NCBI GenBank assembly: GCA_049999805.1 | Contig: JBNGIO010006327.1 | Location: 195,394-259,393, forward strand | DNA: 64,000 bases | Direction: 5' to 3' | From: Folioceros fuciformis | Taxonomy: Eukaryota; Anthocerotophyta; Anthocerotopsida; Anthocerotales | Shown: positions 1 to 9,680 of the stretch, piece after piece | Layout: each line of letters opens with the position of its first letter | How positions within the stretch are numbered: the first letter of the stretch is position 1 | The notes under the pieces: model-generated | What the model saw: only the letters and a program-made list of their open reading frames with translations | Told to the model about the DNA's origin: nothing | The model's database searches: none | Position numbers and translations under genes: made by a program

Positions 1-310
1 AAATCTCTCCTTGAGAAATGTTTGATTATGTGGCTACTAAGTCATCTCTGCACAGACTCTAGAGAGCATTAGTATTCTCTAAAAATTCAAAGATGAATAC
101 ATAAATGAGTATGTGGCGTTTGCATGAATGACGTGGAGAAGTGGACGACGTCCTGAGGAGTCTTCATCACAATATGTGAACAGACAACACAAGAGTCAAA
201 CACACCAAGTTGAGTGGCAGGGAAACAATTGCTGTAGGCGCCGGTTTCCTCAAGGCCAGCGAAATCAGTGGGCACCTCCTCCAGTTGTGCACAAGCCTTA
301 TTAGCTCAAC

Positions 311-730
311 TTGGGGGAAAGAGCTCCATCCCCTCCTGCTTGCAATACCCACGTCAAACCAAGGCGGTTAGATTCACCGACGTATTCAGAAACTAATGAA
401 GGGTTCAATACCCTTGATTCCTTGATTGAGTTCAGGTTGGAGGCATTACGTTCAAGCATCGCCAACTTAGAGGGATCGATACTTACTCAAATTCGTCGGC
501 AGCAATCTCTGTTGTTGCAGCAGGGTGAGCCCTTGATGTTGGTTCAAACCCAGATTCACGGTGTACATAATTCACTCTCTTTTCTATCGGGGAGACTTGA
601 GCACTTGGAGATTGGATCCGCGCCCACTTCTATGCCGCAGTCACATCAGGCCGTCACCAATTTGCCAAATTTGCTGCACACTCGCGAGGATCTATCCATG
701 GTGCCGATGCGCGGGCAGCCATATCTGTAA
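311..730 (+). CDS. Leader ORF upstream of gag, element A
   Basis: This open frame of 139 codons lies in the leader of copia element A, before gag. I do not recognise the product. Residues about 35-100 are rich in Leu, Ile, Glu and Gln with spacing that suggests an amphipathic helix or coiled coil (for example FRLEALRSSIANLEGSIL). It has no zinc knuckle and no catalytic motif. Its interest is positional, because elements B and C also carry an unrelated-looking ORF between their 5' end and gag. It could be chance or captured sequence. Confidence 0.3.
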   Translation: MGERAPSPPACNTHVKPRRLDSPTYSETNEGFNTLDSLIEFRLEALRSSIANLEGSILTQIRRQQSLLLQQGEPLMLVQTQIHGVHNSLSFLSGRLEHLEIGSAPTSMPQSHQAVTNLPNLLHTREDLSMVPMRGQPYL

Positions 731-882
731 AGGCGCCCCACGCTACGCGGTCCTTCGCTCAAGATTGGAGGGGGATCACGTGAGCTATTTGCAAGTGCAG
801 TGCTGGAGGGAGGGCGCTCAGGCAGACCTCAACCGGTACTCTTCGCCAGAACGACGATTGATGAGTTCTGCCACCTGTCACT

Positions 883-2293
883 ATGTCGCGTTCACCTGCA
901 ACGTTTTATGTTAGTTTAGATACTTTCATATCTAACCCTAAGTGTGGCGTTTTTAGAAAACGTCACTTACCTCCCTTAGATGTCGTTTCATTTTCTCCCA
1001 TGTTGTTTAGCCTCAGATGGTTGTCTTCGGACTCTGATAGTGATCTAGATGAGGACTTAGCAATAGAACTCGCGTTTGTCCAATCCCTGCAAACTCAGTT
1101 TCCTGCATTCAATCTTCCTCCATACTTATCTACTTCAGTACCACCAATTATCAGTATGACTACTACTACTGGAGCTGGTAAGTATGCTGGAGAGTTCAAA
1201 GAGAAAGATCGTTTCGATGGCAAGCCTGTCAACTATGGAAGTTGGAGAGCCCGAATGCAAGCTTACCTGAATGCTCATGATGTGTGGGAGTTCGTCGATG
1301 GCACTATCCCAAATCCATACAGTGTACTAGCTACATCAGCAGTTCAACCTACAGCTGATGAAAAATTAAAATGGGATAAAGGAAACGAAGTGGCATTTGC
1401 AATCTTACTTTCTAGGTTGGATGCCACAACTGTCATTGAGGTTGAGTTCCTGGCCACAGCAGCTGAAGTCTGGACTCAACTCAAAGACACATACAAAGTC
1501 CAGAATGTTTGTACCTTAATGAACGTCAGGAGTGATTTTCATTCATTCCGGATTCGAGAAGGAGAACCTGTTGGACCGGGTGTCACCAAGCTGAGGTTGA
1601 TGCGAGCACAGTTGTCTGCCCTAGGAGCCAAGATTAGCGAGGTTGAGATGGTCGCTCAACTGTTAACTGCCTTACCTCCATCTTATCAGACATTCATTTC
1701 GGGATAGAACTTGGCACTATCTGCTGCATGCATATTGCCACTGCTGCTGTAAATCAACCTTATTATCTAAATCTGAACGTTGTGGTCTGGGCTCTTTGCA
1801 AGAGGAGGCCAGTAGACACAAACCAGGTCATGCTGCTCGCTCAAGAGGTGAGAAGGTCTTATTTGCAGCTAAGGGCAAACTGTTTGTGAAGGGAAGGGGG
1901 AAGGAGAAGAGATCTTACCAGACTCCAACTGGAAGTGGCTCTACTACTTCAACTCCCTCCAGCAAACGTCAAGGTGTCTGCCACTGGTGTCAAATCCTTG
2001 GCCATTGGGAGTGGGATTGTCGCAAGAAAAAGGCAGGAGAACCTAAGAAGGATCCTCGCTCTGAGGCACATGTTGCTGCCAAGGACAAGGGATCCACTTC
2101 ACACAAGAGCAGCTCAACTGTTTTAATAGTAACAGTCTGTTTGTCATCCTCTGCTGAATTGTCCCACTCCTGGTTCATTGACTCGTGGGCCACGTCTCTT
2201 GTGTATAATAACAAGGATCTATTTGCCACACTGACCACGGAGGTGGCACCACAGTCAGTGTACGTGGGGGACTCTAGGGGAGTAGATGTATGA
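883..2293 (+). pseudogene. Copia gag and protease region, element A
   Basis: This degenerate gag is coded in two frames. The first (883-1707) has the copia gag core, with DRFDGKPVNYGSWRARMQAY followed by a helical region ending LLTALPPSYQTFISG, then a stop at 1705-1707. An inner Met at 1156 is the more usual gag start. The second frame (1796-2293) has the CCHC zinc knuckle CHWCQILGHWEWDC (CX2CX4HX4C) used for RNA packaging. It then has WFIDSWATS where copia aspartic proteases have D-S/T-G-A; the Gly is Trp here, so protease would be inactive. Confidence 0.8.
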
Positions 2294-2458
2294 GGAGTAG
2301 GTTCAGTCTCCATTACCTTGCCTTACGCGTCTGAAATTTTTTTGGAAGACGTCCTTTATGTGCTAGCTATGTCGAAGAATTTGTTGTCCGTTTGTGCTGC
2401 CACTTAGTCTGGAAAATATGGTTTTTCCTTTGAGAAAGGTCACTGCTGCATTTACGGC

Positions 2459-3044
2459 TTGTCCAAACCTGGAAGATGCATTGCTAAGGGTCAGCTTGTT
2501 AATGAACTTTATCAACTAAACATGACTGCAGAACCAGAAGTGTATGCTACCTCTTCAGTGTCTGAAGCAAACTTGTGGCATGCTAGGCTTGGACACGTTA
2601 ACAAGGACAAGCTGAACCTAATGGCCTCCTTGGACTGCTTTAGGGAGAAGTTGCCCTCCTGCTTTAAGCATCTTCCCGTTTGTCAATCTTGTATCATGTC
2701 TAAGCAGAAAGATCTTCCCTTCAGAAATAAACACGCACACAGACCTCTGGCGGTGTTAGAACTTGTCCATGTGGACATGGCAAGCAAGCTGCAAGTGAAG
2801 TCACTAGGTGGGGCAAAGTATTACCTTACCTTAACAGATGACTACTCAAGGTACACATGGGTGTACCCACTTCACCTGAAAAGTGACGCCTTTGAGTGTA
2901 TTGAATCCTGGATGTCCATGGTACAAAGACAGACTGGGAACCTAGTGAAATGCTTTCGCACTGACAATGGTGGAGAGTTCATAGGTCATCAATATGAAGA
3001 GCTGTTTGAAACCCATGGAATAATACACCAGCTTGCAGTCCCTT
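2459..3044 (+). pseudogene. Copia pre-integrase and integrase N-part, element A
   Basis: This continues the pol of element A. LWHARLGHVNKDKL and CQSCIMSKQK form the HHCC zinc-binding pre-integrase segment. They are followed by the integrase core, with VHVDMASK (first catalytic Asp) and FRTDNGGEF (second Asp). The frame reads to LAVPL and is then broken exactly at the LTR of element B. The missing continuation (YTQQQNGVAK, region of the catalytic Glu) is found at 9681 onward. This proves that one ancestral gene was split. Confidence 0.85.
3040..3044. repeat. Target site duplication CCCTT, left copy
   Basis: CCCTT directly precedes the 5' LTR (TGTGAATC) and recurs at 9681-9685 directly after the 3' LTR. 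Five bp is the usual copia duplication size. Confidence 0.9.
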
Positions 3045-3256
3045 TGTGAATCATTAACCCTGGACAGCTTATGCTAGCTATTGTTAGGGTTATGTTAATA
3101 CACATTTAATTTTGCAACCTTTGGATATTAGGGTTTAGTATAAAAACACATCTGAGATACTTTGCTAATTAATCACTTTTGTTTGTGAGACTCGTGCCAT
3201 TGCTCATTAGGCTCTCGTCTTACACAATGTGCATAAACGATGCCCGTTTGTTGATA
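3045..3256 (+). repeat. 5' LTR of copia element B (212 bp)
   Basis: The LTR begins TGTGAATC and ends TTGTTGATA directly before the primer binding site. A TATA box (TATAAAA, about 3139-3145) would drive transcription of the element. It ends in TA where most LTRs end in CA; the matching 3' LTR has the same end, so this is genuine and not decay of one copy. Confidence 0.95.
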
Positions 3257-3268
3257 TGGTATCAGAGC
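3257..3268 (+). promoter_or_regulatory. Primer binding site for initiator tRNA-Met
   Basis: TGGTATCAGAGC follows the LTR with no spacer. It is complementary to the 3' end of initiator tRNA-Met, the standard primer of plant copia elements. Confidence 0.95.
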
Positions 3269-3296
3269 CCAATGCTCTGCTATCCGAACGAGTTCT

Positions 3297-3920
3297 GTGA
3301 GAATGCCGAGATCAAGGAATCCAAACAGAGATCAAAATAGGAGAAGTCACGGTGATCGTGGGGGCAAACTTCCTCAACATCAATCACGTGGACTTTCTCT
3401 GGAAGAAGCAATAGATCTCTACAAACAGGATTACTCAAATCTCTGGCTACGGAAATTTGTAGATAAACATTCAAGGTGTGGATTACATAAACCACCCTTT
3501 CAGCAGCCTAACTGGAATAAAGCAGTTGATGCTGAAATCAGAGCTGGCTGTTTGAGGAGAGGTGTGAACCTTGATGGCTTCAAATACAAGCCCCAGGAGA
3601 AATCCACGCTTGCTTGCACACCTGCAATTTCCAGACAAACAGATTTTCGTCACCCACCAAGCAGCAGCCAGAGCATTGCTGACAGATCTCTAGCTGCAGC
3701 TATCAGAGTAGAGAAATCCTTATGTGTTGTCATCTCAAACCAAGAGCTCTTCAGGAACACAGTGGAAGAATTGGACCTGGCCTTGGATTTTGCAGCCCAA
3801 TCAATCCTGGATACAAGACAAAACATTAAGAAGCTTTCTGACCAGTTTCAGAACATGAGTTTGAAGATGGAATTGGAGAAACACTTCACCAGTGTGCAGG
3901 ATTTGCCACAAGTTCGCTGA
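3297..3920 (+). CDS. Leader ORF between PBS and gag, element B
   Basis: This intact 207-codon ORF starts 29 bp after the primer binding site and ends about 470 bp before gag. I do not recognise it. The first 35 residues are basic (Arg, Asn, Gln, His rich). The middle has LEEAIDLYKQDYSNLWLRKF and ends of helices. The last third (about 140-205) is acidic-amphipathic and could form a coiled coil. It lacks a zinc knuckle and any pol motif. It is open although gag and pol of the same element are broken, which is odd for meaningless leader. It could be a captured host fragment, a regulatory protein or chance. Confidence 0.35.
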   Translation: MRMPRSRNPNRDQNRRSHGDRGGKLPQHQSRGLSLEEAIDLYKQDYSNLWLRKFVDKHSRCGLHKPPFQQPNWNKAVDAEIRAGCLRRGVNLDGFKYKPQEKSTLACTPAISRQTDFRHPPSSSQSIADRSLAAAIRVEKSLCVVISNQELFRNTVEELDLALDFAAQSILDTRQNIKKLSDQFQNMSLKMELEKHFTSVQDLPQVR

Positions 3921-4390
3921 TTTTCCTGCTTCCGCTGTGAGGGAGCCTGGAGCGCGAGGCACAGGCACAATCTTGGTGCTAGATACGAAGAGGTGCATGC
4001 ATTGTCGTGACCTTTCGTCTTTCAGTCCTTTCCTGCATGCCATTTTTCAGCCAACAGATGCACCTGTTCACAAGAAGGTGGCATGGTAGTTAGGGTTCTG
4101 AATTCTTGATGCAAGCATGTGTTTTTTGAAATGCTAACCTAACAGGCATAACGTTTCATTTTATCTCATGTACCGTTTTGTAAGCTAACCATGCATGCAG
4201 TGAAGAAGTCGAAGGGGAAATTAGTTTAGAAAGCCTCAGGTAAACAACACTTGTTGCCTTCCAAGCTAAGCTCCCCCTTCAGCCCTTCCCTACACACAAA
4301 TGTTAGCAAGCTGTACACCCTTGTAAGAGAGACATAGATACTTACCTGGATTGTCAGAGCCATAGCTCCTGTACATCTTGGTAGATTCTT

Positions 4391-5389
4391 ATGTCCTCAA
4401 ATCCCATAGATCCATTGTTAGCATCTCTCGTACAGCAATTTCAGTCTTTAAGCATACAGCCACCCCCTGCACAAATATACAAGATGGCTACCTCCACTTC
4501 TCCAGTATTCACAACAAATTTGAAGGAGAAAGACCGTCTCAACGGCCAGAACTACAAAACCTGGCGTGTGAGAATGAAGAGTATCTTGCTGGCTCGTAGT
4601 GTTTGGTCCATAGTTGATAAAACATATGTTAAACCGAATCCCAATGCTACTCTAGCACCTACAGCAGATGAAATTGCTAAGTGGGATCAGCATAATGTAA
4701 TAGCAGTTGCTCTTCTAATAAATGGGATAGATACAAATCTTGTGCCAGATGTAGAACCCTTGACAGAGGCTTCTGCAATTTGGGCACAACTAGAGAAAAC
4801 ATATCAGCAGCAGAACATGATGTCTCTGTGTGCAGTGCAAACAGAATTTTTCTTGTTACGCATGAAAGAGGGTCGGCACATACTAGTAAGTTCCGACGTC
4901 TTAGAGCTCATATTACTTTGTTGACTGGTGAGAAAATACCAGAAACACAAGCAGTTGCAAAGCTCCTCTCTAGTTTACCTCCCTCATATCAAGCTTTTGT
5001 GACAACCCAAAATGGGCCTATCAAACCATCTGGTGTTGCTGGTTCTTCTGCAAGCACAATCACTATTGAAGACGTGATTGGGGCCTTGTATCAAGAAGAG
5101 CAGGCCTGCATGCTTTCTGCTGGAGTCCCTAGGAACAAGGTAGAAAAGGCATTGGCGACAGGTTTTAAACCCAACAGAGGGAAAGCCAAAAGCAAGGTTG
5201 GAGGTAGACCTGAACCTTCATCTTCTTCATCTCCCAAGAGGCCGGGAAACTGCAATTGGTGCGGCATCGCTGGTCACTGGGCAAGAGAGTGCAAGAAAAA
5301 GAAGTCAGGAGAACCTCAGCGTACTCAAAAAGGCACTGCAACAGTTGCCATCAAAGAGACAAAATCAGGTGACACCAAACCTGTGGTGA
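4391..5389 (+). pseudogene. Copia gag, element B (frameshifted)
   Basis: Gag starts at the Met at 4391 with a short N-terminal helix, then the copia gag core (EKDRLNGQNYKTWRVRMKSI, then ADEIAKWDQHNVIAVALL). Around 4865-4880 the frame shifts and continues in the frame that contains RRLRAHITLLTGEKIPE and LLSSLPPSYQAFVTT. The zinc knuckle CNWCGIAGHWAREC (CX2CX4HX4C) is intact near 5251-5292 and is followed by a Lys-rich stretch. The protein would coat the RNA in virus-like particles; the frameshift prevents a full product. Confidence 0.85.
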
Positions 5390-5407
5390 AGATCTTTATG
5401 ATTTTTC

Positions 5408-8400
5408 TTGCCAGTGCATGGTATGAGGAGGGCACACATATGCACAAAGAAAGATCAGTTCTTCACATTAGGCCTTAGCAATTCTGCTGACAAGGTGCTA
5501 CTTGGTGATGAACAAAACAAGACTAGCCTACAGATCAAAGGACATGGAACCTGTAAGTTCACATTACATGATGGTTCTGTCCAGTCTCTTAATGATGTGC
5601 TGTACGTACCCCACTATGGCCAAAAATTTACTATCATTGAGCAAGCTGATGCAACTCAAGCGTTACGAACTTCGTGTCGTGGATGACACATGTTCTTTCT
5701 ATAAGAAGGATGCCGACCAGATCCTTTTGTTCAAAGGCATACCAGATAACGACCTATATAGGTTGGACATATTTCCCATACGTCATCAGGCTAATCTGGT
5801 TTCCAAGGATACACAAAAACTGGCTGTTCTGTGGCATGCACAGCTAGGACACGTCAACAAGCACAAACTTGTTGACATGTCTCTTCAGCAATGTCATCTT
5901 GAGCCCCTACCTCGTTGCTTCAAGAATCTTCCATCTTGTGAGGCGTGCACTGTTGCCAAACAGAAACAGCAGCCCTTCCCATCCTTGGCTACCTTCCGAG
6001 CAACACAAGTACTTGAATTAATACACGCGGATATATGAGGCAAGATACATGTCCCCTCTGTAGGAGGATCTCACTACTATCTTTGCTTAACGGACGACTT
6101 TTCGAAATATACCTGGACTTTTCCTATGCAGCAGAAAAGTGACACCTTCGAAACATTTCGTGCTTGGCTTGTGACTGTCCAACGACAGACAGGCCGTCTT
6201 CTCAAGTTGCTTCGTACAAACAATGGCACTGAATTTATCAATCCTACCTTTGATGACCTGCTGCAGGAACACGGTATTCAAAGACAGCTCACTGTACCTT
6301 ATACACCGCAACAGAACGGTGTAGCAGAGCGTAAGAATCAGACCTTACTCTCTATGACACGCAGCATGTTGTTATGGGCTGGCCTTCCCCAAAATTATTG
6401 GGCTGAAGCTATTGTTACAGCCACGTATGTGCTTAACAGGCTCTGCACTCTTTCAGTCCCTAAGAAAACGCCTTTTGAAGCTTTCTGGAACCGGAAACCT
6501 AGCCTTCTCCATCTCCGTGTTTTTGGCTCAAGAGCTTTTGCTCTCATCCCAGAGGAGAAGAGGAAGAAACTGGATCCGAGAGCCCAAGCTCTTATTTTTG
6601 TCGGATACAGTGAACAAGTGAAGGCCTACAAACTATACAATCCTGCAACCCAACAGATTGTGTTAGACCGTTCTGTCACTTTTATCGAACCAGTAAAGCT
6701 TGTAACACCAGGACTGCTGTCACATTTGGATTCTGAGGGAGATACTAACCTTATTGAAGGAGAAACTTCATATTCACAATTTCCACAAGATGCTTCTGCA
6801 GAAGAAGAAAAAGATTTTGAGATTGTGTTTCCTGACCCACCACATGTACAGAATCCACAGCCTGTTATTCCCATGCAACCTGTAAGACAGATACCATTAG
6901 CAGGAAATGATCCAGACCCACCTTATGGCGAACCTCCAGTTGCTGAACATGATGAGCTAGGTTTAGAGGGAGCAGATGCTGCACATCACAATGCACAAGA
7001 TGAATATGATTTTCTGAATGGAGACCAAAATCATGCAGAAATAGCTGATGATGCTCATGAGCATGTACAAGTTGTAATTGAACCTAAACCTGAACCACTT
7101 AGACACTCTTCTAGACATCGTCCTCCTCCAGACCAATGGAAAGAACCACCATATCTGTCTGTTGATTTCAGGACTTCCTATGCTGAGGTTGTCCATTCTG
7201 CATCTATGACTTTACACCTTGAGCCACAGTCCTACAAGGAAGCTTGCTCAAGCCCAGAATCTGAAAAATGGAGAATTGCGATTGAGGACGAATACAACTC
7301 TTTGGTAAAGAACCAAACCTGGAAACTGGTTGATCTTCCTCCTGGTCGAAAGCCCATATCATGTAAATGGGTGTTTAAATTAAAGCTCAATGCAAAAGGG
7401 GAGAATTAAAGCTCAATGCATAAGGCACGTTTGGTAGCTAGAGGCTTCGCTCAGGTGGAAGGCCTGGATTACCAGGAAACATTTTCCCCAGTAGTCAGAT
7501 CACAATCAATCATGGTGATTCTTGCACTTGCTGCTGAGTATGACTTGGATTTACACCAAATGGATGTGTGCACGGCCTTCCTATATGGATCTCTCGATGA
7601 AGATCTATACATGACACAACGAGAGGGTTATGAAGACCCCAAACATCCTGGAAAGGTTCTCAAGCTGCTTAAAACAATTTACGGCTTGAAACAAAGTGGC
7701 AGAGTGTGGTACCTGACCATTCATGTGTATTTGCTGAGTGTATCCTTCGTTCAAAGTGCTGCAGACAGCAATGTTTATAGAATGTCAAGAGGAGATGCTT
7801 ATGTTGTGCTCGCCTTATACGTTGACGACGTGATCCTGGCGACAAACAATCAAGACCTGTTAGCAGAAGTCAAAACAATGCTAAGCAGTAAGTTTGAGAT
7901 GAAAGATATAGGGGAATTGAAATTCTGTTTGGGCATCCAGTTGCTCCGGGTCAGATCTGAAGGTCTGCTGTACATACACCAGTATAAGTACATCCAACTG
8001 CTGCTGGATAAATTCAAGCTCGATGAGGCATGTCATGCCTCTACCCCATCTGCCCTAGGAGCTAAGCTTACAAGCTTACAGTGTCCCCAGTCTGCTGAAG
8101 AACAAAAGGAGATGATAGATATCCCTTACCGTCAAGCAGTAGGTAGTCTGCTGTTTGTCGCAAACTGGACTCGTCCAGATATACAATACTCTGTCAGTAC
8201 CCTGTCACAATTTCTAGAGAAGCCTGGTAAGGCACACTGGGTAGCTGTTAAACGTGTATTTAGATACCTAAAAGGGACCCAATACTATGGACTTGTCTAT
8301 AAAAGCAGCGGACAAGGACAACTTACTCTAAGAGGATTTACAAATGCAGATTGGGCATCTGTTAGCGACAGCTGTAGAAGCTTATCTACATATTGCTTTT

Positions 8401-8771
8401 TATTAGCATGTGCGGCTGTAAGTTGGAGCTGCAAAAAGCAGACATCAATTGCTCTATCCTCGACAGAAGCTGAATATAAAAGCTTAACAGATGCCTCAAA
8501 GGAGGCAGAGTGGGAACGTACCTTCCTACAAGACCTTGGGGAGCAGCAGACAGCAGCAACTCCACTCCTGTGTGATAATATGTCAGCACTTGCCCTAGTT
8601 GCAAATCCTCACTTTCACACAAGAACAAAACATATCGAGATACAACATCATTATATCAGGGATGTTGTTGAGCGAGGAGTTGTCAAAGTTGGCTATGTGA
8701 GCACAGAAGACAATACTGCTGACATCGGCCGAACTTGGCTTATAGGATTTCTCAGGGTATTTCAACGATGA
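5408..8771 (+). pseudogene. Copia pol, element B (PR-IN-RT-RH, mutated)
   Basis: The pol domains run in copia order. The protease start is damaged: the expected D-S-G-A before HICTKKDQ is not readable. GAG-pre-integrase has LWHAQLGHVNKHKL and CEACTVAKQK. Integrase has HADI, a TGA stop (6036-6038), LRTNNGTEF with Asn for the second catalytic Asp, and GVAERKN. RT starts at about 7225, is broken by a 16-bp duplication (7379-7394 and 7405-7420), and then keeps LYVDD (about 7816). RNase H has NADWAS and LSSTEAEYKSL. The C-terminus drifts out of frame after TEDNTADI. It is inactive in cis. Confidence 0.9.
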
Positions 8772-8943
8772 GCTGGCATGAGCAACTGTGGACTTATCTG
8801 TAATTACAGCATGCTCAGCACAGCAGAAATGGTCATCAGCAGGCGGATGAAGCCCCACGATTACCTTATCACCTGGCTGCTTGACACCTCAACGACCGTA
8901 TTCGCCATCTTCCTTGAGCTGGCCCAAGAGCTTCACTGCCTCC

Positions 8944-9432
8944 CTAAGACAGAGGACCAAGCCAGCCTCTCTCTCGATTTCCTCCTGTGTCCATGGCCGG
9001 AGTTTTTTTTTTTGCCTCGTCCTTGCCAGCTGGTATTGGCCTCCTCCAGCTCAGAGTGATGTTAAGCTCAACCCGATATCCCATGATATTCAGGTACTGG
9101 CCACAGCACAGGCAATGCTCCTCCCCATCAGTCACAATTTCAGGCTCCGGGACAGTGGATTGGGAGCTGGATTCCTGTCCATACTCCATCCTTCTCCTTG
9201 CACGTCGTCTGCTACCACTCGCCCTGCTTGCATACAGCTGCCCCCTTCGCATCTTCGTCACAACAACAATTGCCAGACGTGTGATTGTGAAGAGGGCTGC
9301 CAGCATATAGGCAAGGGCGGTGTCCAGCTGAATCGCCATCGCTGGCTCATGTTTTTTCAGCTGTGTCCTGGAGCCCTCGAGTTTGTTGTGTCCTGGTGCG
9401 TCCGAGTTCGGTTGTTGGGCATAATGTCTCAC
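8944..9432 (-). CDS. Antisense ORF between pol and 3' LTR, element B
   Basis: This 162-codon ORF is on the strand opposite to pol, in the roughly 700 bp between pol and the polypurine tract. The product is not recognised. It has a hydrophobic segment (ALAYMLAALFTITRLAIVVV, about residues 38-57) that could cross a membrane, a basic cluster (SRRRARRRM), an acidic stretch and a CLCCGQ pair of cysteines. Beyond its stop, further reverse-frame sequence continues, with EEIEREA and CLREAVKLL. Antisense ORFs at this site are known from some plant LTR retrotransposons. Coding function is unproven. Confidence 0.35.
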   Translation of the reverse strand: MRHYAQQPNSDAPGHNKLEGSRTQLKKHEPAMAIQLDTALAYMLAALFTITRLAIVVVTKMRRGQLYASRASGSRRRARRRMEYGQESSSQSTVPEPEIVTDGEEHCLCCGQYLNIMGYRVELNITLSWRRPIPAGKDEAKKKTPAMDTGGNRERGWLGPLS

Positions 9433-9459
9433 ATGTGCCTGCTTAAGCCTGTCCAGCTT

Positions 9460-9468
9460 AAGAGGGAG
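9460..9468 (+). promoter_or_regulatory. Polypurine tract of element B
   Basis: AAGAGGGAG directly abuts the 3' LTR. It is the expected primer site for second-strand synthesis. Confidence 0.85.
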
Positions 9469-9680
9469 TGTGAATCGTTAACCCTGGACAGCTTATGCTA
9501 GCTATTGTTAGGGTTATGTTAATATACATTTAATTTTGCAACCTTTGGATATTAGGGTTTAGTATAAAAACACGTCTGAGATACTTTGCTAATTAATCAC
9601 TTTTGTTTGTGAGACTCGTGCCATTGCTCATTAGGCTCTCGTCTTACACAACGTGCATAAACGATGCCCGTTTGTTGATA
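9469..9680 (+). repeat. 3' LTR of copia element B (212 bp)
   Basis: This copy has the same length as the 5' LTR and differs at four positions (9477, 9525, 9574, 9652 against 3053, 3101, 3150, 3228). All four are transitions, and three of them are CG here but TG or CA in the 5' copy. The target duplication CCCTT (9681-9685) follows. Confidence 0.95.

Larger units (their letters stand above)
1..3044 (+). mobile_element. Ty1/copia element A, 5' part (interrupted)
   Basis: This is the 5' portion of a decayed Ty1/copia retrotransposon, with leader, gag, protease, GAG-pre-integrase and the start of integrase in that order. The order gag-protease-integrase-RT-RNase H (the last two in the 3' part) is diagnostic of copia. 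No 5' LTR is visible, so the element probably starts upstream of the window. Its integrase frame is cut at 3044 by insertion of copia element B and resumes at 9681 after the target duplication CCCTT. Stops and frameshifts show that it is dead. Confidence 0.85.
3045..9680 (+). mobile_element. Complete Ty1/copia element B nested in element A
   Basis: This 6,636-bp element is bounded by two 212-bp LTRs, a primer binding site matching initiator tRNA-Met, a polypurine tract and 5-bp target duplications. Between the LTRs lie a leader ORF, gag, protease region, integrase, RT, RNase H and, on the opposite strand, one more ORF near the 3' LTR. Frameshifts in gag and RT, a stop in integrase (6036-6038) and damaged active sites make it non-autonomous. 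The LTRs differ at 4 of 212 positions, so the insertion is fairly recent. Confidence 0.95.

Noticed and set aside
8778-9501. Plus-strand frames near the 3' LTR of element B
   Set aside because: They overlap the longer antisense ORF and run into the LTR; no motif supports them.
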